DNA of 64,000 nt, taken from assembly GCA_936432065.2 (NCBI GenBank), contig OW386291.2, forward strand, positions 16,221,821-16,285,820, read 5' to 3'. This document shows, piece after piece, positions 22,870-34,084 of this stretch. The first letter of the stretch is position 1. Each line of letters opens with the position of its first letter. The stretch comes from Rutpela maculata. Taxonomy: Eukaryota; Arthropoda; Insecta; Coleoptera; Cerambycidae. The notes below the pieces were generated by a model. The model was not told where the DNA came from, ran no database searches, and saw nothing but the letters and a program-made list of their open reading frames with translations. The translations under genes were made by a program, and so were the position numbers.

Positions 22870-23600
22870 GCCAAAAGTTAAACTTGTTGATAATCTTCAT
22901 AGGTCTGTAATTCTCAATATTTCACCTTTCTCATACATAGGAATTATTTTAGAACATTTCAGTACATCGGGGAATAAATTAGATTTAATGACGAAATTAA
23001 ATAAGAATGTGAATTGTAAAAATGCGCTCGCACAATCTTGCAATAAAAAGGCCGGAATTCTGTCAGAGCCCATTTAGCGTTTAGGCTTGATTTTTTTTTG
23101 AGAGTTTAAAACTGTAAACTGTTTTGTATTTTTAAAAATCAGTAACTTCGACGCAATTTTCTTCAATTTGATCAAAAATATTCAGCCAAACCATTTACTC
23201 TTTGTTGTCAATATAATGTTTATCCTTGTAGTACATATCTGTCTGTAAATTATTACTATAGCTTTTTCACTGTCGATAAACTGCCAAAACTTATTGGGAT
23301 TGGTTTTAATATTTTTTTCAATGTCACGACAATATTCTTTGTATTCAATATCAACCTGATCTTTGATATAAATTCTTAATAATTTAAACTCCTCGAGTGC
23401 AAGAGGTCCGTCAAGGTTTCTGTAGTCACACCGTGCTCTATGCTTCAGTTTAATACTTTTAATCATATTGAACTTATACTAAGGTCTTTCCTTTGATTAA
23501 AATTTTAGGGGCAGTGAGTCAAGAGCGGCATATGTTTTTTCATACGTTCCTTTTAACATCAATAAGACTTTATTAAGGGTGCTAGAGATTTTCCCTGGGT
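22870..23600 (-). pseudogene. Jockey-like non-LTR fragment (EN-RT linker and RT start)
   Basis: The minus-strand frame 23466-23182 reads IKLKHRARCDYRNLDGPLAL and KTNPNKFWQFIDSEKA, the linker typical between endonuclease and RT of jockey/CR1 elements (…NPKKFWxFI…). Downstream on the minus strand, DRIPAFLLQDCASAF and FPDVLKCSKIIPMYEKGEI match the RT start (GPDGIPxxxLK, then FPxxWKxSxVxPIxKKGD). The upstream end has a decayed ALDSLPLK-type end of the endonuclease. Several frameshifts and lost motifs make it dead. Confidence 0.75.
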
Positions 23601-24589
23601 GTAAGGCCAGATATTTTATCGGTTTTTTAGCGAGGAAATGACCAATGTTTAACAATGTTTTTTTTGTTTAATTAAAGTTTAATTTATTTGCCTTACTTTC
23701 TGAAACTTCCTTAAAATTTGTTAAAAGAAATAAAATATTTGTATTATTTGGAAACCATTTTTTTGTCAGTGTTTTGAAGGAACGTCGCGTCGGTAATTTC
23801 TTGTAGATTTAGTATATTTCCACTATGCATTATTAAGGCTTACTAAGAATTTTAGGTTGAGTAATGTTGTCAAAATTTCCTGTCGATACATTAATACCGA
23901 ATTACTGCCCTTCGTCTTAGAGCTTTTCTTGAATTAGTTGATGAAAATCTGACAGGGAAGCGATAAATCTATCATCCCGTTACTATTTTTTCAGGCTGTG
24001 TTTGTCGGTGTTTCGCTAATTTCATTACACATATCCTCTTCTCACCATTGCAGTTTCGTTTCTGATATAAATTGACGTTTATTTTTTGCTACAAGTGAAA
24101 ACAATACTCTTTCGAAGAGGTTTTAACAATACTTTATAGCTTCTCTAACTACAAACAGCTTCATGATACATAAATGATAAATGATTAAGGTGGTAGCTTG
24201 TATTTATTTACCTTTGTTACTTTAATTGTAGGTCAGTCAAAAGGCAATCAATTAACAATAATCTTAAAAGTCTTCGAACATCCTTTACTGCCAAGACAAG
24301 TAATAAAACCAATAGATATCATTTTTTATCTGTCTTCGAGGCAAGGAGCATGTTGAAAAATACTAATTGACTAATTGTTTGACCATATTGCGTGACAAAT
24401 CGTAAAAGTATTGCAAACTGAAGTGGTTAATAAAGGGTTTCGTGTGACGTATTGCAGTTGCAACTAATTAGAAAATCAAAAACAAATCTATTATCGTATT
24501 TATTAATAACTGTGAGGCAGACATACCGGGCACCAACGGATTTTCCAGAGTTTTCAAGATATATAATATAAATCTTAAATTTGGCTTAA
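23601..24589. other. AT-rich stretch, no recognised gene
   Basis: No coding signal. At 24525 an accgggcaccaacgg motif resembles accgggtgtcaacgg at 28497, hinting at a shared repeat family. Confidence 0.45.
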
Positions 24590-24670
24590 ATTTACCAAAA
24601 ACGGCAAATTTTTCAAAATTTGACACTTTTCCAGTTTCCTTGGAAATGACCCCAATTTTGAAATTTTAAA
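24590..24670. repeat. Repeat segment shared (inverted) with 28135-28240
   Basis: taccaaaaacggcaaatttt...ccccaattttgaaatttta is the reverse complement, with mismatches, of the block at 28135-28240. It ends exactly where the gag-like frame starts. Confidence 0.65.
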
Positions 24671-25600
24671 TGGGTCAAGAAGAAAGACACGAATTGAAGA
24701 AAATAATGGAAGACCTGGAAATAAGAGGAGATAGAAGAACAAGAAAGACAACGCCAAGAAGAAAAAGAGGAACAAGAAAGACGCCAGGAAGAACTGAGGA
24801 AAATCCTGAGCGATCAAATGAAAATCCAACAAGACGCTATGAATTCAATCACTAACGAAATCAAAGAAGAGATAAACAAGGTCGAAGATAAAGTAGGTGT
24901 GGTCAAGACAGAAGTCAGTCAAGCCAAAGGGGAAGTAAGCAACATCAAAGAAAAGACGAATGAGGTCGAAGGGGACGTGGAGAGCCGTAAACGATAATTG
25001 AGAGAGAAAGGAGGCCAGCCGGTAGCATCATCAGGTCCTCGTTTAAAACCTCCCTCATTTGACGGCCAAAGCTCATGGACAACATACAAGAGACAATTTG
25101 AGGCGGCTGTAAGTGCGAATAACTGGGATAACGAGGAAAAGGCTGTGGCATTAGTTCTGGCGCTAAGGGGCCAAGCCTCAGAGTTACTTCAGACCATCCC
25201 GGTGGAGAAACAAAAGAACTTCAAAGTCTTGGAAGTTGCATTAGACTTGAGATATCGCGAACAACACCTTGCCCAAGTATACCAGGCTCAGCTAAAATCA
25301 AGAACGCAAAAGGTTGGGAAAAGCTTACAAGAATTCGAAGCTGCGATAGAGAGACTGGTACACCTGGTATATCCAAGTGCACCAAGAGAGTTTCAGGAGC
25401 AACTAGCCATGGGAAACTTTTTAGATGGCATCAGGGCCGAAGAGGTCAGGCGAATTCTTAGAATATCGCGGCATCAAAGTACTAGCGAGGCTTTGATGCG
25501 TGCCCTCGAAGTAGAAGCTGCCTTTAAAGACATCCGGCGATCAGAAGTGCGTGCTGTGACAGTTGAAGAGGCACTAAAAATACAAAATAAGTCATTTTTC
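24670..25600 (+). pseudogene. Ty3/gypsy-type gag, truncated before the zinc knuckle
   Basis: The ATG at 24670 begins MGQEERHELK. After a frameshift a charged coiled-coil region follows (NEIKEEINKVEDKVG, VSQAKGEVSNIKEK), then an in-frame TAA at 24995. The capsid-like part is well conserved: PPSFDGQSSWTTYKRQFEAA, AVALVLALRGQASELLQTI, QVYQAQLKSRTQKVGKSLQE, FLDGIRAEEVRRILRI and ALMRALEVEAAF. Homology ends at about 25590 before any CCHC motif, and the next 140 bp code for an unrelated tail. No protease, RT or LTR was recognised. It is a deleted retrotransposon relic; its lower AT content suggests it is younger than its surroundings. Confidence 0.85.
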
Positions 25601-25739
25601 AATTGGCTGCCGGACCGCTGGCTACTCACGCCCCCGCTCTGCCGCAGCCGCATCTGTCTTACAAATCTCCGTAGCTCCATCTCATACTGTTACGTTTCCA
25701 TATATAGTATCTTATCTCTGGAATTTTAAGTATTTGTAT

Positions 25740-26680
25740 CGTACTCGTGGTTTTCTTATGTTATTTGTATTGTACCTAATACTTAATTTTTCCCCTTTTA
25801 AAAAATTTAGATAGTAGTTAGTGTAATGCACGAAATGGAAAGTTCTACAACTGATAGCAATAGTTCTGAGAGCAAAATCGGCTAACTTAATTTAAAACGC
25901 AAAAACAGTAACAATGTATAATATGTAAAAAAATTGGAGGTACTATAATCGAATCAACCAATAAAACTTTCTTTACTGCCATAGTTAGATGAGAAATGTG
26001 ACTTGGATGAATAATTTTGTTTTTTATGTTCCTAATGGATAATAAAATAAGTCTTATAGATGTTAGTATGTAATAATAATAACAGCCCGACTAATGCTCT
26101 AAGTGAATCTCATTGCGACCACAAAGCCTTCAATCCTACTCCTTTGTTTGAGACATCCTTCCATTCTGCTCGGGTTCCTTTTTCCGTTGCTCGCAATATG
26201 GGTCCAATTTCTGCATCACTCAGTTACTCTTGTCTGAATGAATTATATAATTACCTATCTAAATATTAAATAATATACTCGTAATATTGCAAGTTCAGAT
26301 AATTTTTATTTATTTTTATCCTGTTCCACCGCATTAATAAAACTATAACTGTTATATGTGATAGTTATAGTTTAAATATATATTATATCAAAATATGATA
26401 ATAGTGTCAAACAGGGTAGTCACCCTTCAGGCCATTGAAAAAATGTATTAATTTTTTTTTTAATGCATAAAATCATCGTAGAAGAGTAATATTTTTTAAA
26501 ACAAACTCTCCTAACATTAATATTCCACGAGCTTAAAAACTTTGTACACAAGACAGTCAGCATACGAGACATCTTATGGAGGCCATTTTAGTTCGGTAGA
26601 TGCGGGGGCACTTTTTACATTACTACCCGCTCATACTCTTTGTTGTTTGTTAATTATTATTTTTATTATTGCTTTAACAT
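25740..26680. other. AT-rich stretch between gag and mariner relics
   Basis: No gene supported. A 69-codon frame at 26060 and a frame at 26542 show no domain I recognise. Confidence 0.45.
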
Positions 26681-26689
26681 GTATACAAG

Positions 26690-27650
26690 GGATGCAAAAG
26701 TGGCCATGTCATAAGCTTTGGAGAATGCCACAAAAATTCCAAAAACGCCGCAGATTTGTATGCCCAAAGACATCATCCATGGTTTCAATGTTCAACCAAA
26801 TCAGAAGAGGAATTGATAACAATTCTACAGCTTTTATCGTTGATAAAGCGACTGAAATGAACGTGTTGGCTTTTGTAGAATCCTACTGCTTCTACTAGAA
26901 AAATTGGCCACGAGGTGAAGAAAGATTCTCAAAAAATATGGTTGCCACTCGTTAAAATATCAAGTGCACCAGCATTTGTATGAAGATGATGGCAACCGAA
27001 CATTAGGTTATTGTGACTGGTTACTTCAGATCAATACCGCAAACCCGAATTTTGTTTCTTTGATATTGTTTTCTGATGAGTCGAGATTCACCAACCATGG
27101 AATGTTTAGTAAACAAAACAATAGATATTGGGCACAGAAAAATCAACATTTAATGAGGCAAGGTAAATTTTAGGAAAGATTTGGAGTAAATGTGTGAGCT
27201 GGGATGATTGGAACAATTGGACTTATTTTCTTTCAAGGACCTTTGACAGGAGAGATATTTAGAATTCCTACAATAATATTAAAGAAATATTGATGGAATT
27301 ACCACTTGCAGTTTCTGGACAAATGTATATCCAACAAGATGGGGCTCCGCCTCATAATGCCGCTCGAGTTATGGCCCATTTAGAGAATCGGTATAATGGG
27401 CGAGTTGCAATATAAGGACCTGTACGTTGGCCTGCCCGCTCACCAGATCTAAGCATTTTAGAATTTTTTGTGTGTTTGTGTGTGTTAGTGAAAAAACTTA
27501 AAATTTTACAAAATTGCATCCACGAAATTTTTGCAAGCATAACTCCTGCTATGTTACGAAATGTTATGCGAAACACCATTGACTGAGCCAGAAAATGTCA
27601 AGAAGAAGTGGGGATGCACTTTGAACATTTGCTACCATTTAATTAATCTT
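26690..27650 (+). pseudogene. Mariner-like (DUF4817-type N-terminus) DDE transposase
   Basis: Shifting frames give an N-terminal helix-turn-helix text (CHKNSKNAADLYAQRHHP), then HQHLYEDDGNRTLGYCDWLL. The first catalytic aspartate follows in LILFSDESRFTNHGMF, and then NNRYWAQKNQH and RFGVNV. A second frame gives IQQDGAPPHNAARVM (second D), then RWPARSPDLS (third catalytic position) and a C-terminus ending HFEHLLPF. Frameshifts and stops occur at least five times. The order and motifs match IS630-Tc1-mariner transposases common in insect genomes. TIRs were not located. Confidence 0.85.
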
Positions 27651-28134
27651 TTAATGTTTTTTATTGCTAGCGTTGTTTTGTTGACAAAATTAATATTTTG
27701 AATCTAGTTCTATTCAATTTTAACGGCATATTCACCTGATAAGCATATTTTCTCAATATTTTAATTATTATCCACCAAAGAACTTGCGTATTTGGGTTGA
27801 TATCAAACCGACTTTCGATTTGAAGGTACCAATGGATTTGTGAAAATTAGTTTCTAACTACTGGGTGTCTAAAAGATGTTGCCATTGGAAAAAGTTAACA
27901 TAATTACAAATTAGTGATTTCGGAAATTTTGGTTTGTCGTAGCTACTAAACCAATTCGAAAAATTTCACGTTTATATTTTTTCTTATCGTCTTGGTCTAT
28001 TTTATTGATTTGGGTGCATTCTCTGTACGTATTGCAAAAATAAAAATAGCCCTAAAAAATCAAGTAATCCCAAAATAATTTTAAAACTACGCAGTCATAC
28101 TTAAAATTGTCTCCGGAATCCAAAAATATAAAAA

Positions 28135-28246
28135 TATACAAGGTGTTCCACTTAAAATTTCAAAGTTGGGGTAATTTCCGGGGAAACCGAAAATGATGAA
28201 AAAGTGGTAAATTATGAAAAATTTGCCATTTTTGGTATATGTTACC
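28135..28246. repeat. Repeat segment ending in the left hairpin arm
   Basis: caaggtgttccacttaaaat...aaatttgccatttttggta is the complement of 24590-24670 with extra flank. 'aaggtgttcc' at its edge is typical of MITE or LTR ends in insects; the class is unknown. Confidence 0.55.
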
Positions 28247-28290
28247 CCTGCCAAGGTAACATATACCAAAAATGGCAAATTTTTCATAAT
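28211..28290. repeat. Perfect hairpin, 36-bp arms, 8-bp loop
   Basis: The left arm (28211-28246) starts attatgaaaaatttgcc and ends tatatgttacc. The right arm (28255-28290) is its exact reverse complement. Perfect arms imply a recent origin or active repair. Confidence 0.95.
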
Positions 28291-28576
28291 TAATTAGGAC
28301 AATTCTGTTAATTTAATTATCACTAATAAGATTTTTTTTAGGAAACTTTTAAGATAATTTGCGATGAGTTTGAAATATTATATATTGTGCAACAATTATT
28401 GAAAATAACAGTTTTTACACGAGTGCAGATGGGAAGAAAATGTGTACCCTGATTTTGCAACTAAAAGCATTCTACAAGTTTGTCTCACTTTATACACCGG
28501 GTGTCAACGGAATCATTAGACAAGCAAACTATTATTAGTGATAATTAAATTAACAGAATTGTCCTAATTAATTTAC
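28289..28576. repeat. Inverted repeat, about 44-bp arms around a 200-bp centre
   Basis: taattaattaggacaattct...tcactaataa at 28289-28333 is repeated inversely at 28532-28576. The left arm overlaps the last base pairs of the 28211-28290 hairpin, so the two structures are chained. Confidence 0.9.
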
Positions 28577-28716
28577 AATTATTGTCATTATGAAACTAGA
28601 AGCTAAGTGCTCTTCGCAGTAGCTCTCATGATCAAGAGATTTCTCCATTAAATAGCACGGGGAGTTATTTATAGAGCCAATAAGTAAACCATTAACTAAC
28701 TATAACCATGTTTCAG

Positions 28717-28840
28717 GGTTTATGGCGCTGAAGGGTTCCGAAGTAATGCAGCAGGGGGCAAAGGCAGCGTTGAAATGCTGAAAGAAGGCAGCCACGTGGG
28801 CTGAGCTCACCCGCATCGGCGGCGCTGCCTCTCTGAAAAG
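28717..28840 (+). other. Candidate host exon, GC-rich and splice-bounded
   Basis: A block far richer in GC than its surroundings is bounded by tttcag| at 28716 and |gtaag at 28841. The plus-strand frame that starts one base in reads VYGAEGFRSNAAGGKGSVEM and continues to a TGA after 28 codons. The minus strand is open across the whole block (FREAAPPMRVSSAHVAAFFQ onward), so the coding strand is uncertain. It could be a last coding exon, an untranslated exon, or a captured fragment. No further exon was identified nearby. Confidence 0.35.
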
Positions 28841-28859
28841 GTAAGACTTTATTAAACTA

Positions 28860-29790
28860 TTTCAGGCATTTACTAGATGAATTTTTTACTGCTATATCGT
28901 ACCAAGGATACAATATGGTCTGTAGAGCAAAAAAGGGAGTTAACCGTGAATAATCCTTGAAGAATTTTTTCCTTTTAAAATGTAGGGAAGTTGGAGAAAT
29001 GGCGGTCAAAATAGGTTCTCTCGAGTGTCTCCTTTCCTGTTATTTATACCATCATCAATATTCTGGGGAATAGAAGAAACTATAATATTTATTTCAACAA
29101 TTTTCCCTATGAGTAATACTCTATGATTTGCAGCGACCAAAAAGGTGAAAATTTGAGTTTAACTGCAGTTTTTTCGATTATATTTGCTCCCCTAGCTTCT
29201 ACGTAGTCATTAACTCTTATAGTATTTCAGGTACATGGCTAAAAAAGCCAAAAAGCTGCACTTTCTGAATGGAATGTGCCACTTTCTGTGGTCATAGTTT
29301 TTGTACCTCAGCTCCTACCCGACATATATTATCAATATTGTATATTATAACATTTCCCAGAACTTAAGCTTATACAACTTTCCGCCACGGTCAATTGTTT
29401 AAAAATTACAACTCTCGAAGTTTCAAAAGTAGTGAATTAACATTCCTTTGTTTATACGGTGGAAATGAAAATTATAAGGCACTGAATTCGCTTCACTGCG
29501 AATGTTTTAGAAAAGCAGAAATAGATGGAATCTAACATCATAACTGCCGACAGCAGAAACTGCACGCAAACACTCACGTATCACCAGGTCCAGAAGTGGT
29601 GTGGCGTTCAATTGGAACCTCGAAAATGAGACCGGAAAGAAAGACTCACATTTATCTGGTTACTATCACATAAGATTCTGCTCCCTCAAATTTGCTTCTG
29701 CTCATATTGTGTAAATGTGAAGGAAAGTGCAGTTCAGCTTGTAGCTGGTTTAATGTGACTCGTTTTGCGTAAATACTGCAATGGGTAAAC
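28860..29790. other. AT-rich stretch, no recognised gene
   Basis: No motif, TIR or coding signal was recognised. Confidence 0.45.
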
Positions 29791-29800
29791 ATGCAAGAAC

Positions 29801-30031
29801 TTGCCAGAGACTTCAAACAATTCTTCGGATAATGAAGAAAACGAAAATGCATTTACTTTGGACGCCATGCTGTACATAGAAGCAACAATTACTAAAGCAA
29901 GTCAACATGATGTCGAGGAAAACGTTGCACTGGTCGGCAATTACAGAGAGGAAACTACAATTGAGACTGACACCTGTGATGAAGAAAATATCAAATCCAA
30001 CCAGCTTTTACCATCGAAGAAACATGAATAG
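29801..30031 (+). other. Unrecognised acidic open frame, 76 codons
   Basis: The frame reads ...ETSNNSSDNEENENAFTLDA and EENVALVGNYREETTIETDT, rich in Asp/Glu and Ser. It resembles the acidic N-terminus of some transposases (PiggyBac, hAT), but no catalytic domain follows within 1 kb. Function unknown; it may be chance. Confidence 0.2.
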
Positions 30032-30039
30032 ATCGATCT

Positions 30040-31920
30040 TTTTCAGTGGCGGATTATGTCTACAGGGGAATCCATGTAATAAAAAGTACACCATCGACTT
30101 CTTGAGTGCAGCAATGAGTCTACTCATGCAAATTACCTGACAGATCAGTGAGGACTCAAAAAATTCAGTTAATTGGCATTGTTTTAAACAAATAACGATA
30201 CTTTAAGTCAACTTTACTGATTACTAAACTAGTAATGAGTATTGATGACGTCGGGAACAACCATATTTCCAGAACTCAAGAAATTTTTTCCAGCTGCTGT
30301 AATTTTTAAACGATTGACCGTGGGAGAAAATTGCTTGAAGAAAAGTTTTAGGAAATTATGATCTTCAATATTGATAATAACTAATTGCCATGTAGGACCA
30401 ACGAGAACAGAGATAATTGAAGAAACTGCAATACAAATTTTCACTTTTTTGGCCGCTGAAAATAGTAAATCACCCGATGCTGCCAATTTGGTTGACGTTG
30501 AATGTTATGTGAAGTATTTGCGAAAATTATGGCACTAGCAATGTCAATTAAAAAAAATCATTTCATAGGATTCTCTAAAGAAAATAAGCATGTTATTATT
30601 ATTTATTTATATCTGCAAAAACCGACGCCACTGATTTCTTGGTAGGCAAAAATATTTATTAAAATATTTTATATCTATATACGCGCTCTTAGGGAGACTA
30701 CATGCCGCTTTATATATATGCATCCTTCCTGCTTTCGGTATGTATGAAATGTTAACTTTGGCTCTGTATTACTTTCATCAAGTTTTATGGTTCTGTGGCT
30801 TCCGTGCGGTAGATCCAAAAGTAGTCATATTTTCTAATGAAAATATAAAATTGTATGTTTGTATAAAGTTATTTTATAATATTTAAAATATAAATTTATG
30901 TGAATAAACCAATTTGATTGATTCATCAATAAAACATGTTTCAATTAATAAATGAATGTTTGAAATAATTTGGATAAATAAGTTAATGTTAAGTTAATTT
31001 ACATCATTAATCTACACACAACTGCTGAATATGCAGGATGTTATGCAGGTCGATACATACCTATTGTAATTTATGCTTTTTCAAGCGGGAAATATGATCT
31101 CAGTAATAAACGGTGTGAGACAACAAACATAATATATAATTCAAGAAGTCAATGTTATCTCGCCTAATTTATGATTTTGAAAAACAAGGTTTACTTTTAG
31201 TCCAATAAATAAGCCGGCAAATGTGGAAAAGTGATGGAACAGCACCAATTTGAAAAATTCCTTTTTTTACGTGTTCCCTAGACCCCCAGGAACATTCATC
31301 AGCATTGGCCCCTTCATTACCTCCAAAAATGAGGAAGTAAGGGGGGGGGGGGGGGGGGGGGTTGAAGTGTCCCAAAAAGTAACTGTCATAAAAAATTATA
31401 CAATTAATATTTCGCTTCGGAAATGGGCTCTAAGAGGTTTTTTGGGTCGAATCCAATTGTTATTACATTATTATTGTTTTTAACAACAATAATAAATTAT
31501 TTTAAATTAATTCATTATGCACATGTGAATCTTTCCCTTTGTACGCCCCTGACGGCTTTATATAAACAAATAACATATACAAATAATATACCAATCGATA
31601 GAAAAAATAATAGTCTTTATTTTTTATATCTCGTAGAATTTTGATTTATTGGGACGTTTTAGAGGTATAGCCAAACATGTGTCGTTGTTGGAAAGCTTTT
31701 TTTGCTGTGGGGCCTTAAAAAAAAGAAAACAGCAAAAGCAAAATTTTATACTCTATCGAATGGCGCCAAGGTCATTCCTCTAGCTCCTACCGTTTTTGAG
31801 AAAAAAAATATATAGGCAGATACAGGCAGCCCCTTTGAGGGGGGGCAGGGGGAGCAGGCATGATTTCTCGAGGTGGGTCTGTTAGAAAATCTACTTATTT
31901 TGACTAGTTCTGTTCATGGT
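30040..31920. other. AT-rich stretch with a poly-G tract
   Basis: No gene was recognised. It includes 21 consecutive G at 31341-31361 and a second G-rich block near 31838-31853. Confidence 0.5.
31341..31361. repeat. Poly-G homopolymer, 21 bases
   Basis: An uninterrupted run of 21 G in an AT-rich setting. It can form a G-quadruplex, and its length may be a sequencing or assembly artefact. Confidence 0.95.
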
Positions 31921-32099
31921 TAAAAGGATTTGCTATTACTCAAACGTAGAAATATCAAAACACCTAATTTACTAAGAAATAACTCGTTTTTTGATTATAA
32001 TGACCTTTTGAGTAGGACATTTTTTGACGGCTTTGAGATTTTGAAACATCAGTATATCATCATTAATTTTATATCAAATTTAGTTCGTAACAACGAAAC

Positions 32100-32265
32100 C
32101 CCCACAGAACTTATTTTTATGCGTATATCTGGGCACCGAGCCCTCTACTATGTTACCTAAACACTTACGTGAAATAAGTTGCCCTAGATTACTTAAAAAG
32201 TCAATCAAAAACTTTCTACTAGAAAATGCTTTCTATAGCGTTGATGAATTTGTACCCGGATAATT
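32100..32265 (+). pseudogene. C-terminus of a CR1/jockey-like reverse transcriptase
   Basis: The frame STMLPKHLREISCPRLLKKS followed by FLLENAFYSVDEFVPG and a stop matches the conserved end of CR1-like RT proteins (LPxxIRxxxxxxxFKxxLKxxLLxxxFYSVDEFL). Upstream sequence back to 31930 is open but unrecognised. Same orientation as no other fragment nearby. Confidence 0.7.
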
Positions 32266-32299
32266 TTTCCTTTTTTCTTTTAAATATTTCTTGACTGAT

Positions 32300-32930
32300 T
32301 GACGTACCTTATAATAATAATAATAATATAATAATAATAACAATTCTTTATTCTCAATTAATTGTATAAAGGAAAAAATAATACAAGTAATTGTAGAGAG
32401 CGTCAGGTTAAGAACAAACAATACATGCACAAAGTTATATAATATACATACAAATATTACATACACAACGATTATTGTATATAACGTCATTGGACAACAT
32501 ATATGTGTCTAATACACATAAAACAAAACAAACACAGTTAAAGGCAACTTAAGTTTAACGTTAATTAAAGAAAAATTCTTCAAGAGTGTAACAGTTTTTA
32601 TCAATAAGTAAGGTTTTGAGCTTTTTCTTGAAAATAGTAATGTTTTGAGAATTTTTTATCTCAGTTGGCAAAGCATTAAATATTTTGCAACCGTTAAAAT
32701 AGATACTTTTTTGATTCCGTGCTGTCGAATGTTGATCAGGTATAAGATTATTTTTAAATCTTGTGGAGTAACTGTGGCCAGTCAGATATTTTTGAAATGT
32801 TTGCAAATTTTTATAAACAAAGCAGCCCAGTTCATAAATATATGTACCAATTAGTGTTAAAATTTTTAAATCTTTGAATGCTGTTCTGCAGGATTCTCTT
32901 TTTGACACCTTAGTTATATTTATTGTTGTA
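32300..32930 (-). pseudogene. CR1-like RT C-terminus with 3'UTR and (TTA)n tail
   Basis: The minus-strand frame from 32908 reads ESCRTAFKDLKILTLIGTYI, YELGCFVYKNLQTF, GHSYSTRFKNNLI and KIFNALPTEIKNSQNITIF, ending LEEFFFN at 32561. These are the thumb-to-C-terminus motifs of CR1/L2-group elements. The 3'UTR runs to a caataataat-type microsatellite at 32310-32342 and carries an AATAAAG signal on the minus strand. It is 5'-truncated near 32930, as expected from incomplete target-primed reverse transcription. Confidence 0.8.
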
Positions 32931-32934
32931 TTTG

Positions 32935-33449
32935 TTTTTGTATTGTTATTTCTTTCATTGTAATAATGTTTGTTAAATAGTTTTTTAAATATTATGAGTA
33001 TTATATTATTTATTTATTTATATTATATTATGACTTGCCATATCTATTATTATTATTATTATTATATAAAAACGTCGTTACAACGGAGGCAATTAGCTAG
33101 TTATTAGTCATGTTTATGGAAACGTCGGTCCATATTTGTTTTACATGAAGATTTTACTTCTTTGTGCACATATGAGAGTACAGACTCTTGATTAATAAGA
33201 AACCCAACCGAACTATTCTGAGATTGTAGGATTAGTTCACGATGTCCCATATATCCGTAAAAAGGTGTACACCAAATGTCCTATAAAAAACCCACACCAC
33301 TACCTAAATAAGTCATCGGGATACTGGCATAGCTATCGTCAGGAGGTCATGAGACCTCGGGCTGTTCCTCTTGCTGTCCTAGGAATATCCTCAGGTTATC
33401 ATGGGATATGCACAGGATACTAACATATCCAAAGATGATATCCTTCATA
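32935..33449. other. AT-rich stretch with (TAT)n tract
   Basis: No gene was found. A (TAT)n microsatellite occupies 33046-33066. Confidence 0.5.
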
Positions 33450-33790
33450 TGATCTGGGGATGTCTTTGTGCTATGATATGTGTCTTATTTCTGTTGTAGT
33501 CATTTTTAACATCATTTCTTCTGTCATTTGGTCGAAGACTTCATTGATTTTTCTGATCAAATGTTGTCGGATTTGTATCTCTTCATTGTAGACAAGATGT
33601 TTAGCACGTCATCAAACGTGGTGGTCCAATGATGTTACATTTGTGGACCTAGCAGCCGTTGATCCATTTCTGCCGATCCATCTATCAGGGAAAGTATCAT
33701 TTAAATAATCCCTAACAATAGGATAAATATGTATTGGGCAACCATCATGTTGGAAAATGGTAAAAGTAGCCTTCACAACTGATTAACTCA
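33450..33790 (-). pseudogene. Mariner-like transposase C-terminal fragment
   Basis: The minus strand reads TIFQHDGCPIHIYPIVRDYL and NDTFPDRWIGRNGS, matching FQQDGAPPHxxxxVRxFLNxxFPxRWIGRxGP around the second catalytic Asp. After degenerate SLDHH text (third acid region), EEIQIRQHLIRKINEVFDQM continues the C-terminal helix. Stops and frameshifts mean it is dead. It is a different copy from the one at 26690. Confidence 0.75.
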
Positions 33791-34084
33791 AAAATGTGTG
33801 AAAATTAACGTGAACAAGTTTGACGCAAAACTAAGCGAAACTTCAACTTGATGCTGTAGAAATAAACAGGAAAAACTTAACAGATAAATAAATGCGCGCG
33901 CAGTCAAAACTCGACTAGTGGTGGGGCAAGCAAAAGAGCTGATTAAATAACAATGTACTTGGGAACGAGCGAGAGATGCACTAGCAGACTGTTTTTTTCC
34001 TCTTGTGTTATTAACGAGGTACAGTAAAAAAATATATAATTATATATAAACCATAATGTAAAAATATAAAATTTTTGAAATTAC

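Noticed and set aside
29801..30031. N-terminus of a PiggyBac or hAT transposase
   Set aside because: Only acidic composition supports it; no catalytic domain follows.
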